Part shown: positions 16,604 to 24,945 of the stretch, piece by piece
How the letters are laid out: each line of letters starts with the position of its first letter
Numbering within the stretch: position 1 is the first letter of the stretch
Made by a program: the position numbers and the translations under genes
The notes under the pieces: model-generated
Databases searched by the model: none
The model's input: the letters and a program-made list of their open reading frames with translations, nothing else
Told to the model about the DNA's origin: nothing
Assembly (NCBI RefSeq): GCF_900177375.1
Contig: NZ_FWZU01000005.1
Span: forward strand, 124,001-188,000
DNA from: Desulfovibrio gilichinskyi
GTDB taxonomy: Bacteria; Desulfobacterota; Desulfovibrionia; Desulfovibrionales; Desulfovibrionaceae
Length of the DNA stretch: 64,000 nucleotides
Direction of reading: 5' to 3'

Positions 16604-17551
16604 TTGAAAAAAAAACCGATTTTAGCCATTATTATTCCTTGTTATAACGAAGAGGAAACACTCTTTTTTACTTCTGAAAAACTTTTGGAAATATTGCAAA
16701 AGTTAATTATACAACAACAAATATCCTCACAAAGTTTCCTTTTTTTTATAGATGATGGCAGCAAAGACAAAACTTGGGAAATTATAAGCTCTCAAAGCCA
16801 AAAAAATCCACTAGTAAAAGGGCTAAAGCTCTCAGCTAATGCAGGTCACCAAAATGCTCTCCTCGCGGGCATGTTTTCTACTTATGCCGAGGTTGATTGC
16901 ATTATCTCTATTGACGCGGACCTGCAGGATGACATTGATATTATCCCAGAAATGATCAATGAATTCCAAAAAGGGAATGAGATCGTGTATGGCGTGCGAT
17001 CGGACAGGAAAAGCGACTCACTGTTTAAACGCAAAACGGCAGAATGGTTTTATTCATTTGTTCAAAAATTAGGTTTAGAAATTAAACCTAATCATGCTGA
17101 TTTTCGGCTTATGAGCACAAAAGCTGTTAAGGCATTAAATGAATTTGAAGAATCTAATATATTTTTGCGAGGAATTTGCCCAAAGCTTGGTTTTCAAACC
17201 TCAGATGTTTTTTATCTCCGTCAAAAAAGGGTTTATGGAGAGACGAAATATCCTTTGGCTAAAATGTTGAGTTTTGCTTGGAACGGAATATCATCATTTA
17301 GTATAGCTCCCTTGAGACTTTCAGGTCTTATGGGAGGGCTGTCACTTATGGTTACGTTAGTGCTTTCCATTTCAACATTTTGGGAATATTTGGCAGGCAG
17401 GACCGTTCCAGGTTGGGCCTCTATCATGATTGCAATCTTGTTTTTAGGATCTGTTCAACTTTTAAGCATAGCCATTCTTGGTGAATATATTGGGAAGATT
17501 TTTACAGAAGTAAAAAAACGGCCTCGATATATTATTGAAAAAAAAATATAG
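16604..17551 (+). CDS. gtrB: Polyprenyl-phosphate glycosyltransferase (GtrB-like GT2)
   Basis: A 315-aa GT2 enzyme with two C-terminal membrane helices (about residues 233-255 and 265-295). The GT-A domain shows IIIPCYNEEET, FFIDDGSKDKT, the DAD-type motif SIDADLQDD (about 104-112) and KRVYGETKYPL, as in GtrB/DPM1-like proteins that charge bactoprenyl phosphate with a sugar. It starts at TTG with GAGGG about eight bases upstream. With the GtrA-like and Gtr-type proteins nearby it forms a glycan side-chain modification set. Confidence 0.85.
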   Translation: MKKKPILAIIIPCYNEEETLFFTSEKLLEILQKLIIQQQISSQSFLFFIDDGSKDKTWEIISSQSQKNPLVKGLKLSANAGHQNALLAGMFSTYAEVDCIISIDADLQDDIDIIPEMINEFQKGNEIVYGVRSDRKSDSLFKRKTAEWFYSFVQKLGLEIKPNHADFRLMSTKAVKALNEFEESNIFLRGICPKLGFQTSDVFYLRQKRVYGETKYPLAKMLSFAWNGISSFSIAPLRLSGLMGGLSLMVTLVLSISTFWEYLAGRTVPGWASIMIAILFLGSVQLLSIAILGEYIGKIFTEVKKRPRYIIEKKI

Positions 17552-17558
17552 GTGTAGG

Positions 17559-17877
17559 ATGCATATTTATAGAGAAAAATTTTTTGATTATATCGAATCC
17601 GGTTCGCTAGCTTCTGCAGAAGCAATTGTTCCAATTTTAGTAAAAACATTAAAGCCGAAGTCTATTCTTGATGTAGGATGTGGGCGGGGTGCCTGGTGTT
17701 CAAAGTTGGTCAAGACTATAGTGAATAAAACATTTGACCGCGGCTTATGTTAATACGAAAAGTCGATTATTCTCACGAAAAATTTAAATTTAAGACCTAG
17801 CAAAACCATTTTATTAAAATCATAAATTTGATCTTATAATTCCACTTGAAGCTACAGAATATATTAAGTTGTTATAA
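17559..17877 (+). pseudogene. Broken SAM-dependent methyltransferase
   Basis: An ATG at 17559 opens 64 codons with a clean motif I (SILDVGCGRGAWCSKL), then the frame ends in a stop at 17753. Further on, 17824-17870 in another frame still reads KFDLIIPLEATEYIK, matching the post-motif-I acidic segment (KFDLVISLEVAEHL-type) of the same family. The parts are separated by frameshifts and stops and the C-terminus is lost, so this is a decayed gene. From 17878 to 18033 nothing coding is seen. Confidence 0.75.
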
Positions 17878-18033
17878 CCAAAATATTTAAAAAAACATCT
17901 GACAGACGTAATCAAAAACTATTGCTGCAAGTGTAAACCTCACTGATGCAAATCCTTTCTGTTGGAAATTTTGATTGTTAGTGACTTGAGGTTGCTGTAA
18001 TAAATTATTCTGTTTTAAGCATGTTTATAAGAT

Positions 18034-18765
18034 ATGGAGAAATATAAAGTGAGCTCTTTTTCCTCAAAGCAATTTAATATGTCATACCCAAATAACATTG
18101 ACTGTCATTACTGGACTGTAGCCCGCAATAAGATCTTATGTAATGAACTTAAAAAAATAAACTTTTCAGGGTTAGCACTTGATGTTGGGTGTGGCAGAGG
18201 GGTCGATGTTCAAAAGTTTCGCGCTGCTGGATTCGATTTTTATGGAGCTGAAGTAGGAAATCCAGAGCCTTATTTTCCAAACTATGAAGAAATTCTTTAT
18301 TATGGACAAGATTCTTTTGACTTAAACGAAGACTTTAGAAAAGAAGTAGAAGTCCTTTCTTTTCTGGATGTATTAGAACACATCAAAGATCCAAAAACAT
18401 TTCTACAAAAACATTTTGAATATTTTCCTAATGCAAAATGGATAATTGCAACGGTTCCTGCACGGCAAGAGTTATTTTCTAACTATGATACTTGTTTTGG
18501 GCACTACAAAAGATATAACCTTGCATGTTGTGCCTCACTTTTTTCAAAAAATAAAATATTAAGCATCCAATATTTTTTCCATTTACTTTATTTCCCAGCT
18601 TTATTTTTTAAAATATTTGGAATAAAAAGAAATACTACGATTTCTCCTCCTTCTAAACACATACAAAAAATACATAATTTTATTTCAAAATATTTTATAT
18701 ATGAAGCAAAATTCTTTCCTAAAAAATTTGTAGGTTCTTCAATTTTATGTGTTGTAAAGATTTGA
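18034..18765 (+). CDS. Class I SAM-dependent methyltransferase
   Basis: A 243-aa methyltransferase (Methyltransf_23-like) with motif I ALDVGCGRGVDV (about residues 48-59), an acidic loop (GAEVG) and post-motif LSFLDVLEHIKDP. The C-terminal third is hydrophobic and basic (HLLYFPALFFKIFGIKR), which may bring it to the membrane. Strongly AT-rich with rare-codon usage unlike the flanking genes, suggesting acquisition. It lies between gtrB-like and gtrA-like genes and overlaps the latter by nineteen bases, so it probably modifies the same lipid-linked or surface sugar. Confidence 0.8.
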   Translation: MEKYKVSSFSSKQFNMSYPNNIDCHYWTVARNKILCNELKKINFSGLALDVGCGRGVDVQKFRAAGFDFYGAEVGNPEPYFPNYEEILYYGQDSFDLNEDFRKEVEVLSFLDVLEHIKDPKTFLQKHFEYFPNAKWIIATVPARQELFSNYDTCFGHYKRYNLACCASLFSKNKILSIQYFFHLLYFPALFFKIFGIKRNTTISPPSKHIQKIHNFISKYFIYEAKFFPKKFVGSSILCVVKI

Positions 18766-19151
18766 TTAAAACAATAGGTGTTACTTTTTTAAAGTTTTCT
18801 TTTGTTGGTGTGCTTAATGCAATTGTCGGAGCAATTGTTTACTACACTGTTTTATTTTCTCTGAAAACATCTCCTACTACAGCGTATGTACTCTGCTATA
18901 TTACAGGAATTTTTTTTAGCTACTTTGCTAACAAAGCTAAAACATTCAAAGACAACACACCTTTCTGCGTTAAACAGCTAACATCATTTATAATTATAAA
19001 TATTTTTGCTTGTTTATTATCGCTTGCAATGCTTTCACTTGCAATAAATTGTTTTCATGTATCCTCAGAAATTGCCTATTTTTTTGCCATACCAGCTTCA
19101 CTTGTGGTAAACTTCATAGGAAACTTTTTCTGGACATTTAAGAAAAGCTAA
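18747..19151 (+). CDS. gtrA: GtrA-like membrane protein
   Basis: A 134-aa protein with four predicted membrane helices (about residues 14-35, 44-60, 75-100, 108-128) and the GtrA hallmarks FSFVGVLNAIVG and the ending NFIGNFFWTFKK. GtrA-family proteins are thought to flip bactoprenyl-phosphate sugars made by GtrB. The start overlaps the upstream methyltransferase gene and is thus coupled to it. Confidence 0.85.
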   Translation: MCCKDLIKTIGVTFLKFSFVGVLNAIVGAIVYYTVLFSLKTSPTTAYVLCYITGIFFSYFANKAKTFKDNTPFCVKQLTSFIIINIFACLLSLAMLSLAINCFHVSSEIAYFFAIPASLVVNFIGNFFWTFKKS

Positions 19152-19173
19152 CCATTTGTTTTTCTTAAATGTC
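19133..19173. terminator. Inverted repeat between convergent genes
   Basis: A perfect fourteen-base inverted repeat (19133-19146 with 19160-19173, GACATTTAAGAAAA) with a 13-base loop spans the end of the gtrA-like gene and the gap to the convergent glucosyltransferase gene. It is A/T-rich with T-runs inside the arms rather than after them. A bidirectional terminator is the natural reading. Confidence 0.5.
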
Positions 19174-19178
19174 TACGA

Positions 19179-20984
19179 CTAGTTAACAATAAACCAGTAC
19201 GGGGTCGACTCAATAACCTCATTGGTTCCTTTTTCTACATATACTCCAATAACATAACAAGTATTCCCAGCAGTATCAAATTGAATGTCCAACTTAGGAT
19301 TAGAGGTGGAGAGATTCTTGCCTTTTTGAGCTGTCACATCAACTACAGTCCAAAAATAGTCTAAATTTTTACTCTCAGAAAAAGGAGTATACTCGAAATG
19401 ATATTTTCTATCACCAACAAGTGTCGGTTTAATAGTAAGATGTGGCTCGTTTAGCTTTATAACAACGAGATCTCCATCAATAGCAATTGCCCCTTTTTGA
19501 GGGTATATAGGCATGTGTAAAGCCATTTTACAAGCTCTTAGGAAGTCTTTATCATCCTCAATATGCTTTACATCATATCCTAAAAAAGACATTATTGTTG
19601 AAAATTTATGACTTTGATTTGGTCTGCTGAGTCCCACAAAATTACCGGAATAACCAGAGCTAATTTCATTATAAGGCTGAGATTGTTCTGATTTTAAAAT
19701 ATCATTAGGTAAATTACCTACAATTGCTATTTTCGAATCCGCAGAGAAACCTTTCATTTCTTCAACACGCGAAAAAATGCGATTTACAGTCAAAAGAGTT
19801 GCTCTAGTTATTAGTGAAGCTTTATAGTATTGAGCATTATTTCTATTTGAAAACATCATGATCATTAGTAAAGCCAAAACAAAAACAACATTTTTAGTCC
19901 AATTTGAAAATTCTGCAACAATTGAGACTGAAAGTGCAATTATGATCATTATTCCATATGTCTGCAAAATATTTATTTCTGCAAAAGGAGCAACAAAAGT
20001 CACCGCAAAACCCATAATAAGTATAATAAATAAAATAAATCCACTCAATGCAATGTTAACTATTTTAGTTTGTAAGGATTTTTGAGAAATTGATCTGCAA
20101 AGAATCACTATTATTGTTAATATCGAAAGAATTGAAAGCAATGTATAAAAAAAACTTGGCATGTTAAAAAAGTGATTATTCAAAAAACTGGTATATGCCG
20201 TGTAAATTTTTTGTAGTGCGGAAAATGATACATCAATACTTCCAATTCTGTCTGCTCCTTGATTCTTCCCTAATTCAGCATGATGATAAAGTGTAGATAG
20301 TTTAACCGCACCAATGTAAAAAACTCCAGAAACGACAGCATAAAGGAAAAAGAGACCCGTTTTTTTAAGCAATAAAAGCAGATTATTTTTTTGTGCCATA
20401 TCATGTTCCAACACAAAAAGAAGCAAGACAGAGGTGCAAAGAGTAGCTGTTACGGATAAATACGCTTGGTATGTTCCAAGAGAAAGAGTAAGAAAAACAG
20501 AACCAATAAAAAAGTTACCCCAGCCATCTTTGTTTACAAAATAAACAGATAGTATAGAAAAATAAATAGCTACAGCGTAAACAAGAGTCACCATTGTGTA
20601 TGTCATCCCGACGGAAAAAGCCGGGTAGGAAATAATTAATCCAGCTATAACTGATTTTGTTGTTGTTGATTTGGCAGACAACAGCTTAGCAACTAAAACC
20701 CCAGATGCTGCAACGAGTAATATAAAAATAAATGTTTGAAAAAATTGAAATGGCTGACATTCAATGCTGCCATAAACAATATCTGAAAAAAACCTTCCAG
20801 AAGTAAAATAACCGACAAATTGCCCTAAGTTGTCATCTTCATTAATAAAGAAGCCTAGCAGAGCTGCTCCATGAGCACATAATCCGATAAAAATAGAAAA
20901 TAAAAATGCAATTTTATCACTTCGACTTATTTTTTCATACTGGGTTGCAATATAGCTGTTTATATCGAATTTAGATATTTCCAT
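19179..20984 (-). CDS. Gtr-type polytopic glucosyltransferase (Glucos_trans_II-like)
   Basis: A 601-aa polytopic membrane protein with about ten to twelve hydrophobic helices between residues 25 and 400 and a periplasmic C-terminal domain. The first loop carries NEDDNLGQFVGYFTSGRFF, matching the acidic-plus-GR motif of Gtr enzymes that move a sugar from bactoprenyl phosphate to O-antigen. The ATG at 20984 is preferred: AGGAG lies nine bases before it, whereas an ATG three codons earlier touches the Shine-Dalgarno. It converges on the gtrB/gtrA-like genes and likely uses their product. Confidence 0.78.
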   Translation of the reverse strand: MEISKFDINSYIATQYEKISRSDKIAFLFSIFIGLCAHGAALLGFFINEDDNLGQFVGYFTSGRFFSDIVYGSIECQPFQFFQTFIFILLVAASGVLVAKLLSAKSTTTKSVIAGLIISYPAFSVGMTYTMVTLVYAVAIYFSILSVYFVNKDGWGNFFIGSVFLTLSLGTYQAYLSVTATLCTSVLLLFVLEHDMAQKNNLLLLLKKTGLFFLYAVVSGVFYIGAVKLSTLYHHAELGKNQGADRIGSIDVSFSALQKIYTAYTSFLNNHFFNMPSFFYTLLSILSILTIIVILCRSISQKSLQTKIVNIALSGFILFIILIMGFAVTFVAPFAEINILQTYGIMIIIALSVSIVAEFSNWTKNVVFVLALLMIMMFSNRNNAQYYKASLITRATLLTVNRIFSRVEEMKGFSADSKIAIVGNLPNDILKSEQSQPYNEISSGYSGNFVGLSRPNQSHKFSTIMSFLGYDVKHIEDDKDFLRACKMALHMPIYPQKGAIAIDGDLVVIKLNEPHLTIKPTLVGDRKYHFEYTPFSESKNLDYFWTVVDVTAQKGKNLSTSNPKLDIQFDTAGNTCYVIGVYVEKGTNEVIESTPYWFIVN

Positions 20985-21209
20985 TGACCTCATCTCCTGA
21001 ACTACTGTTTTCGAAAACTAATTTAAACATCTATATAAACACAATAATTAGCGGGAATTTCTATCTTAACGCCGCTACGGGCTAGGTTCGTTCTACGGCC
21101 GGACGAAATACTCATTTCATCATGATAATTTAGCGTCCTATTAAAGCAAAACATATTTATAATCAAGTCTGTTCATAATCAACAATTATCGCATCTGTCT
21201 TTGAAAATC
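20985..21209. other. Non-coding stretch upstream of the glucosyltransferase gene
   Basis: No gene recognised. A perfect twelve-base palindrome GTTTTCGAAAAC (21007-21018) lies 23 bases upstream of the glucosyltransferase start and could be an operator. The remainder merges into transposase debris on the right. Confidence 0.35.
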
Positions 21210-21415
21210 AGATATTAGCGTGAAACATATACACCATTGAAATCAGCAACAAACCAAGTCTGCGGAAAGATTTAATTTGAGCGTCCGCTACGACTTGCTG
21301 AACCAACTTCTTTTTGCGAATATTAATGAGGCTCAGGATTATGTTACGGATTGTCTTTTTTGACTTATAATATAAACGCCCTCCTATGAGTATAGGAGGC
21401 ATTATACCTATGTAA
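21210..21415 (+). pseudogene. IS3-family OrfB C-terminal relic A
   Basis: The plus strand from about 21265 reads ERFNLSVRYDLLNQLLF, NEAQDYVTDCLF, a frameshift, then Y-K-R-P-P-M-S-I-G-G (21370s to 21400s), ending before 21415. This follows the order of IS3-family DDE integrase cores (E-x-F-N, R-x2-L-L-N, D-Y-N-x2-R-P-H-x-S-x-G). Several stops interrupt it. It belongs to a different transposase subgroup from the next relic. Confidence 0.65.
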
Positions 21416-21419
21416 AACT

Positions 21420-21643
21420 GAGAATGGCTGCATAGCTCTACTTGAAAGAACTATTAAAAATGGGATGATTACCGAAGACTGTCTAACGGCTGGGATAATG
21501 CGAATGCCGATTCTTTTTCCACACTTTAAAAACTCAAATGGGGCTATCACAGAATCTTTTCAGATAAACATGAAGCAGAAATTGCTATTTTTTAATATAT
21601 TGAGGCCTATTACAATCGAAAAAGATGTCATTTCAGCAATAGA
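21420..21643 (+). pseudogene. IS3-family OrfB C-terminal relic B
   Basis: Plus-strand pieces in shifting frames: IKNGMIT (from 21456), WDNANADSF (about 21489-21517), DKHEAEIAIF, one stop, then YIEAYYNRKRCHFSN (to about 21640). The order matches the catalytic C-terminus of OrfB. The last motif resembles that of the left relic (IEAYYNRRRRHSSN), so the two probably derive from related IS elements. It ends beside the stop codon of the SGNH-ankyrin gene. Confidence 0.72.
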
Positions 21644-21667
21644 TTAAAATTAATGCAGCAATTTAAT
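21644..21667 (+). repeat. Right copy of the 24-bp imperfect direct repeat
   Basis: Identical at 22 of 24 positions to 15826-15849, same orientation. It covers the last six codons (with stop) of the SGNH-ankyrin gene and six bases beyond. Confidence 0.7.
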
Positions 21668-23551
21668 GGCGTCATGCTGTCCCAATAATGGAATTAAATA
21701 ATTTAGTTCTTTGATGATTTCATTAAATACTCTAGTCTCATTAGCTTTGCCTGAAGGTGATAAATTAGTTAAGTTGGTAAAAGTTTTAGTTATAATAGAT
21801 TCAATCCGTTGACCTGTCTTAATATTTTTGAAGATATACGCTTCAGTTGGAGTCAGCGGATACTTGTCTGCGCCTAAGCATAAAATCGGTTTACTGTTTT
21901 TAATTTTAAGATAATTTTCATCATTTTTAAGCTTAATAACTATGCCTGTTTTGCTATCATCTGATTTATAGTATTTTCGGTGAATGGCTAAACACTTTTT
22001 GTATAATTCAATATTGTTTGGATCATTTTGTAATTTTTTAAGTAATACCGCATGTTGTGCTAAAGGGCTTTGAGGATAGTTAGAAATAAGATAGTTAAAA
22101 ACGTCTTTATTTTTACATTTTAATGCAAGGGTAAATGCGGATTCGTTGAAGTATTTAATTGTTGTCGTCGCTGTATCAATATAATTGGGTAAAGCTCCGC
22201 TACCAAGAAGATATTTAATTATTTTAATATCAGGAGAAAATATTATTGAAAGTAGTAAAGGGGTCATCCCGTCTTGTTCTTCATGATTTACGTCAGCACC
22301 TAGAAGTATAGCATTTTTAACCATGCCAGAGTTCCCGGACATGATGGCTTTAAACAATGATGAGTTTAGATATTGGTTAAAGTCCCTTCCGTTTTCTAGA
22401 AGGGTTTTTAGTTGTTCATTTTGAACAAGGAGAAATGCATCGTCTATGATACTTTGCTTGCTGGATTTAAGTGATACAGCATTGTCATAAATATTAAGTA
22501 ATAAATCTTTTCGTCCAGATGTCAGTAATGTTTGTAAAAAAATTGAATAACTTGTATTAGATTTATTTTTGTATAGTCTTTTTTTTAGGGAGTTATAAGT
22601 AATTTTTTTGTAGTCCACGTTGGCTGGCAATTCCCAAAAGAAGTCAGGAATTGCTGGGGAGGTGGATGAATGCAAAATCTTAATAAAATCAACAAGGCCT
22701 TTTTTATTAAGGTGGGACGGATCAGAAAATAAATCAGCATTACCTGTTAAATCCGTATTTAACTGGAAACAGTATAAACTTCCGGATGCCGTAGTTACTT
22801 TGGTAAAGATGGAATTGATTTTATTTTGTTGTTCTTGAACGAAAGATTGGAACCATGGTGTAGTAAAATATAATGTTTTAATTTTGTTTTTTTTACAGAA
22901 TATGGAAATACTTCTTAGAGATTTAAGGTAATACCGTGTGACAAAATTGCTTGAAAAGAAAAGATCCTTTTCATTGTAAGGTTTATCTACTTTATGAAGA
23001 GTTCCGTAGCTATCGATATTGTTAGGAAAATTCTCATTTCCGTATTGTTTACTGTTTGCAACTAAGCAATTCCATGCATCTTCTATCTTTTTAGGTCCTA
23101 TATTTCTAAGTGTTTCCAAAAATAGTCTGTTTTTGTTGGCCATCTCAGGGGCTGTAGCCGTGTAATGGAAGCCGTTAATATCAACTAAAAAATATATATT
23201 AGTAATATTGGCGAGCTGTTTTTTACTCAGCATCTTTAGAAGAGCAAGAATATCACCAGGATTGTTGTATATGGATGTACTGAAATTTAAGATTGGTTCG
23301 CCCATAATTTCAGATGATAGAAGCATTGTTCTACTGCTTCCAAATACAAGTGCATATTTCCCATCATTAAGTTTTGAAGCAACTTGCAAAGCTGTGGTCT
23401 TTTCAGCTTTAAGTTTTAGCTTGTTGTAATTGCCTTCAATCAGCCTGAATTCACCATAAGGATCAATAATAAGATTAACAGTGACGATTAGGCTTATTAT
23501 GAGCGCAGCAAGCATTGAGATGGTGTATATGGTCCATTTGCGTTTAGTCAT
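21650..23551 (-). CDS. SGNH-like acyltransferase partner fused to ankyrin repeats
   Basis: A 633-aa protein with an N-terminal membrane anchor (about residues 8-30), a periplasmic SGNH/AlgX-AlgJ-like domain and an ankyrin-type C-terminal region. GSSR (71-74) is the expected serine block and DPSH (277-280) the Asp-His pair. At about 396-496 ankyrin-like units appear (LFKAIMSGNSGMVKNAILLGADVN-like, TPLLLSIIF...IIKYLLGSGA). The ATG at 23551 follows the MBOAT stop by one base, so the two are coupled; a TTG four codons earlier is possible. It likely completes O-acetylation of a surface glycan with the MBOAT protein; the ankyrin part is unusual. Confidence 0.7.
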   Translation of the reverse strand: MTKRKWTIYTISMLAALIISLIVTVNLIIDPYGEFRLIEGNYNKLKLKAEKTTALQVASKLNDGKYALVFGSSRTMLLSSEIMGEPILNFSTSIYNNPGDILALLKMLSKKQLANITNIYFLVDINGFHYTATAPEMANKNRLFLETLRNIGPKKIEDAWNCLVANSKQYGNENFPNNIDSYGTLHKVDKPYNEKDLFFSSNFVTRYYLKSLRSISIFCKKNKIKTLYFTTPWFQSFVQEQQNKINSIFTKVTTASGSLYCFQLNTDLTGNADLFSDPSHLNKKGLVDFIKILHSSTSPAIPDFFWELPANVDYKKITYNSLKKRLYKNKSNTSYSIFLQTLLTSGRKDLLLNIYDNAVSLKSSKQSIIDDAFLLVQNEQLKTLLENGRDFNQYLNSSLFKAIMSGNSGMVKNAILLGADVNHEEQDGMTPLLLSIIFSPDIKIIKYLLGSGALPNYIDTATTTIKYFNESAFTLALKCKNKDVFNYLISNYPQSPLAQHAVLLKKLQNDPNNIELYKKCLAIHRKYYKSDDSKTGIVIKLKNDENYLKIKNSKPILCLGADKYPLTPTEAYIFKNIKTGQRIESIITKTFTNLTNLSPSGKANETRVFNEIIKELNYLIPLLGQHDAIKLLH

Positions 23552-23552
23552 A

Positions 23553-24938
23553 TTAAAAATCAAAGTAGAGGAAAGTTTGATGCGAATAGAGCTTTATAAA
23601 AGCAACTAAAAAGAAAACTATTGCCAGTGTAGATTCTTTAAAAGAAAATTTCATTGAATGAGCTGTTTCTACAGAGTTTTTGAAAAGAACAGTAAAAGCT
23701 ACAAGTCCTATGCATATCCCCAGCTGTATAAAGTCATCAGTAAGGGTGAGTGCTGTTGAAAGTCCTATGTTGATCATTCCCAGCATTCCTTTGTAAATTT
23801 TAACAGCATCATATGTTGTTGTGGCTCTAAACAGTACCCAACACGCGTTTACGTATAGAAAAGTTAGTAGCCACCCTGCGTAGGCAGGGAGCTTGCCTCC
23901 AAGGTTCTGCCATATTCTATGAACTACCATGGCAATACCGTGTAGTCCGCCCCATAAAACAAAGTTCCAGCCTGCGCCGTGCCATAGCCCGATTAAAAGG
24001 AACGATGAGAAAAGATTTGTCAGTGTTATATAGCTTCCTTTGCGACTTCCCCCCAAGGGTATATAAATATAGTCGCGTACAAATCGGCCTAAAGTTATAT
24101 GCCATCTTCTCCAGAATTCCTGAATATTAGGTGATTTGTATGGGGAGTTGAAATTGTTGGGAAGGGTTATGTTAAAGAGCAGTCCCAATCCTAATGCCAT
24201 ATCAGTATAACCACTAAAATCGAAGTAAAGCTGGCAGGTGTAAGCAAGACTTGTTGCCCAAGAATCCCAAAAAGGGAGAGCTAAAGCTTTATCAAATCCG
24301 GTTTGGACATACGGCGCGAGTGAGTCCGCAATAACGACTTTTTTGAATAGTCCCATGCTAAAGAGAAAGAAACCTTGTCCAATATTCTGATAATTTAATT
24401 TACCCGCTTCAGGAGAATTAAAAAGAGGTGTGATTTCGTGCTGATAGCTTATTGGTCCGGCAACGAGCTGCGGAAAGAAAGAAACAAAGAGGGTGTAGTC
24501 TAATAGATTACTTCTTATAGCTTTGCCGCGATATGTATCAACCAAAAAGGATATTTGCTGAAAAGTATAAAAACTTACACCTAGCGGGATAATAACTTTT
24601 TCACTTATTGAGGGGACTCCAATCAGCCCGGAAATATTATCGAAAAAAAAGTTTTTGTATTTGAAGTAGCCAAGTACAGAAATGTTTCCGCATACGGCTA
24701 ATGCCAATAAGGCCTTACGGCGCCAGCGGTACATGGCTTCAGCCATCATAAAGTTCCAAATGATAGTTCCGCTGAGTAAAAAAAGGTATTCAGTTTTCCA
24801 CCACGCATAAAAAACAAATGATGCAAGGACTAAAAATAGTTTACCTGCAAAGTGCAGTTTAAATCCTCGCAACAGAAAGTAGAATGCAAATACAATCGGT
24901 AGAAAAAACAGGATAAAGATATGTGAGTTAAATAACAT
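23553..24938 (-). CDS. MBOAT-family O-acyltransferase (AlgI/DltB-like)
   Basis: A 461-aa polytopic inner-membrane protein with about eleven helices. Signatures are PLGVSFYTFQQISFLVD, FFPQLVAGPI, YFDFSGYTDMALG, FWRRWHITLGRF and the catalytic histidine in LIGLWHGAGWNFVLWGGLHG. AlgI-type proteins pass acyl (usually acetyl) groups across the membrane to an SGNH partner. The partner is encoded one base downstream. The glycan target is unknown; location between two glycan gene sets suggests the surface polysaccharide. Confidence 0.9.
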   Translation of the reverse strand: MLFNSHIFILFFLPIVFAFYFLLRGFKLHFAGKLFLVLASFVFYAWWKTEYLFLLSGTIIWNFMMAEAMYRWRRKALLALAVCGNISVLGYFKYKNFFFDNISGLIGVPSISEKVIIPLGVSFYTFQQISFLVDTYRGKAIRSNLLDYTLFVSFFPQLVAGPISYQHEITPLFNSPEAGKLNYQNIGQGFFLFSMGLFKKVVIADSLAPYVQTGFDKALALPFWDSWATSLAYTCQLYFDFSGYTDMALGLGLLFNITLPNNFNSPYKSPNIQEFWRRWHITLGRFVRDYIYIPLGGSRKGSYITLTNLFSSFLLIGLWHGAGWNFVLWGGLHGIAMVVHRIWQNLGGKLPAYAGWLLTFLYVNACWVLFRATTTYDAVKIYKGMLGMINIGLSTALTLTDDFIQLGICIGLVAFTVLFKNSVETAHSMKFSFKESTLAIVFFLVAFIKLYSHQTFLYFDF

Positions 24939-24945
24939 TTAATTC

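Noticed and set aside
21380-21399. Eight-base-pair hairpin (CCTCCTAT/ATAGGAGG) considered as terminator
   Set aside because: No T-run on either strand and it lies within the transposase relic.
21208-21402. Minus-strand open frame of 64 codons
   Set aside because: It is the reverse of the IS3-family relic that reads clearly on the plus strand.
15826-21667. Phage- or tRNA-type attachment sites at the island edges
   Set aside because: The direct repeat is a protein-coding gene end and no integrase or tRNA lies nearby, so site-specific integration is not supported.
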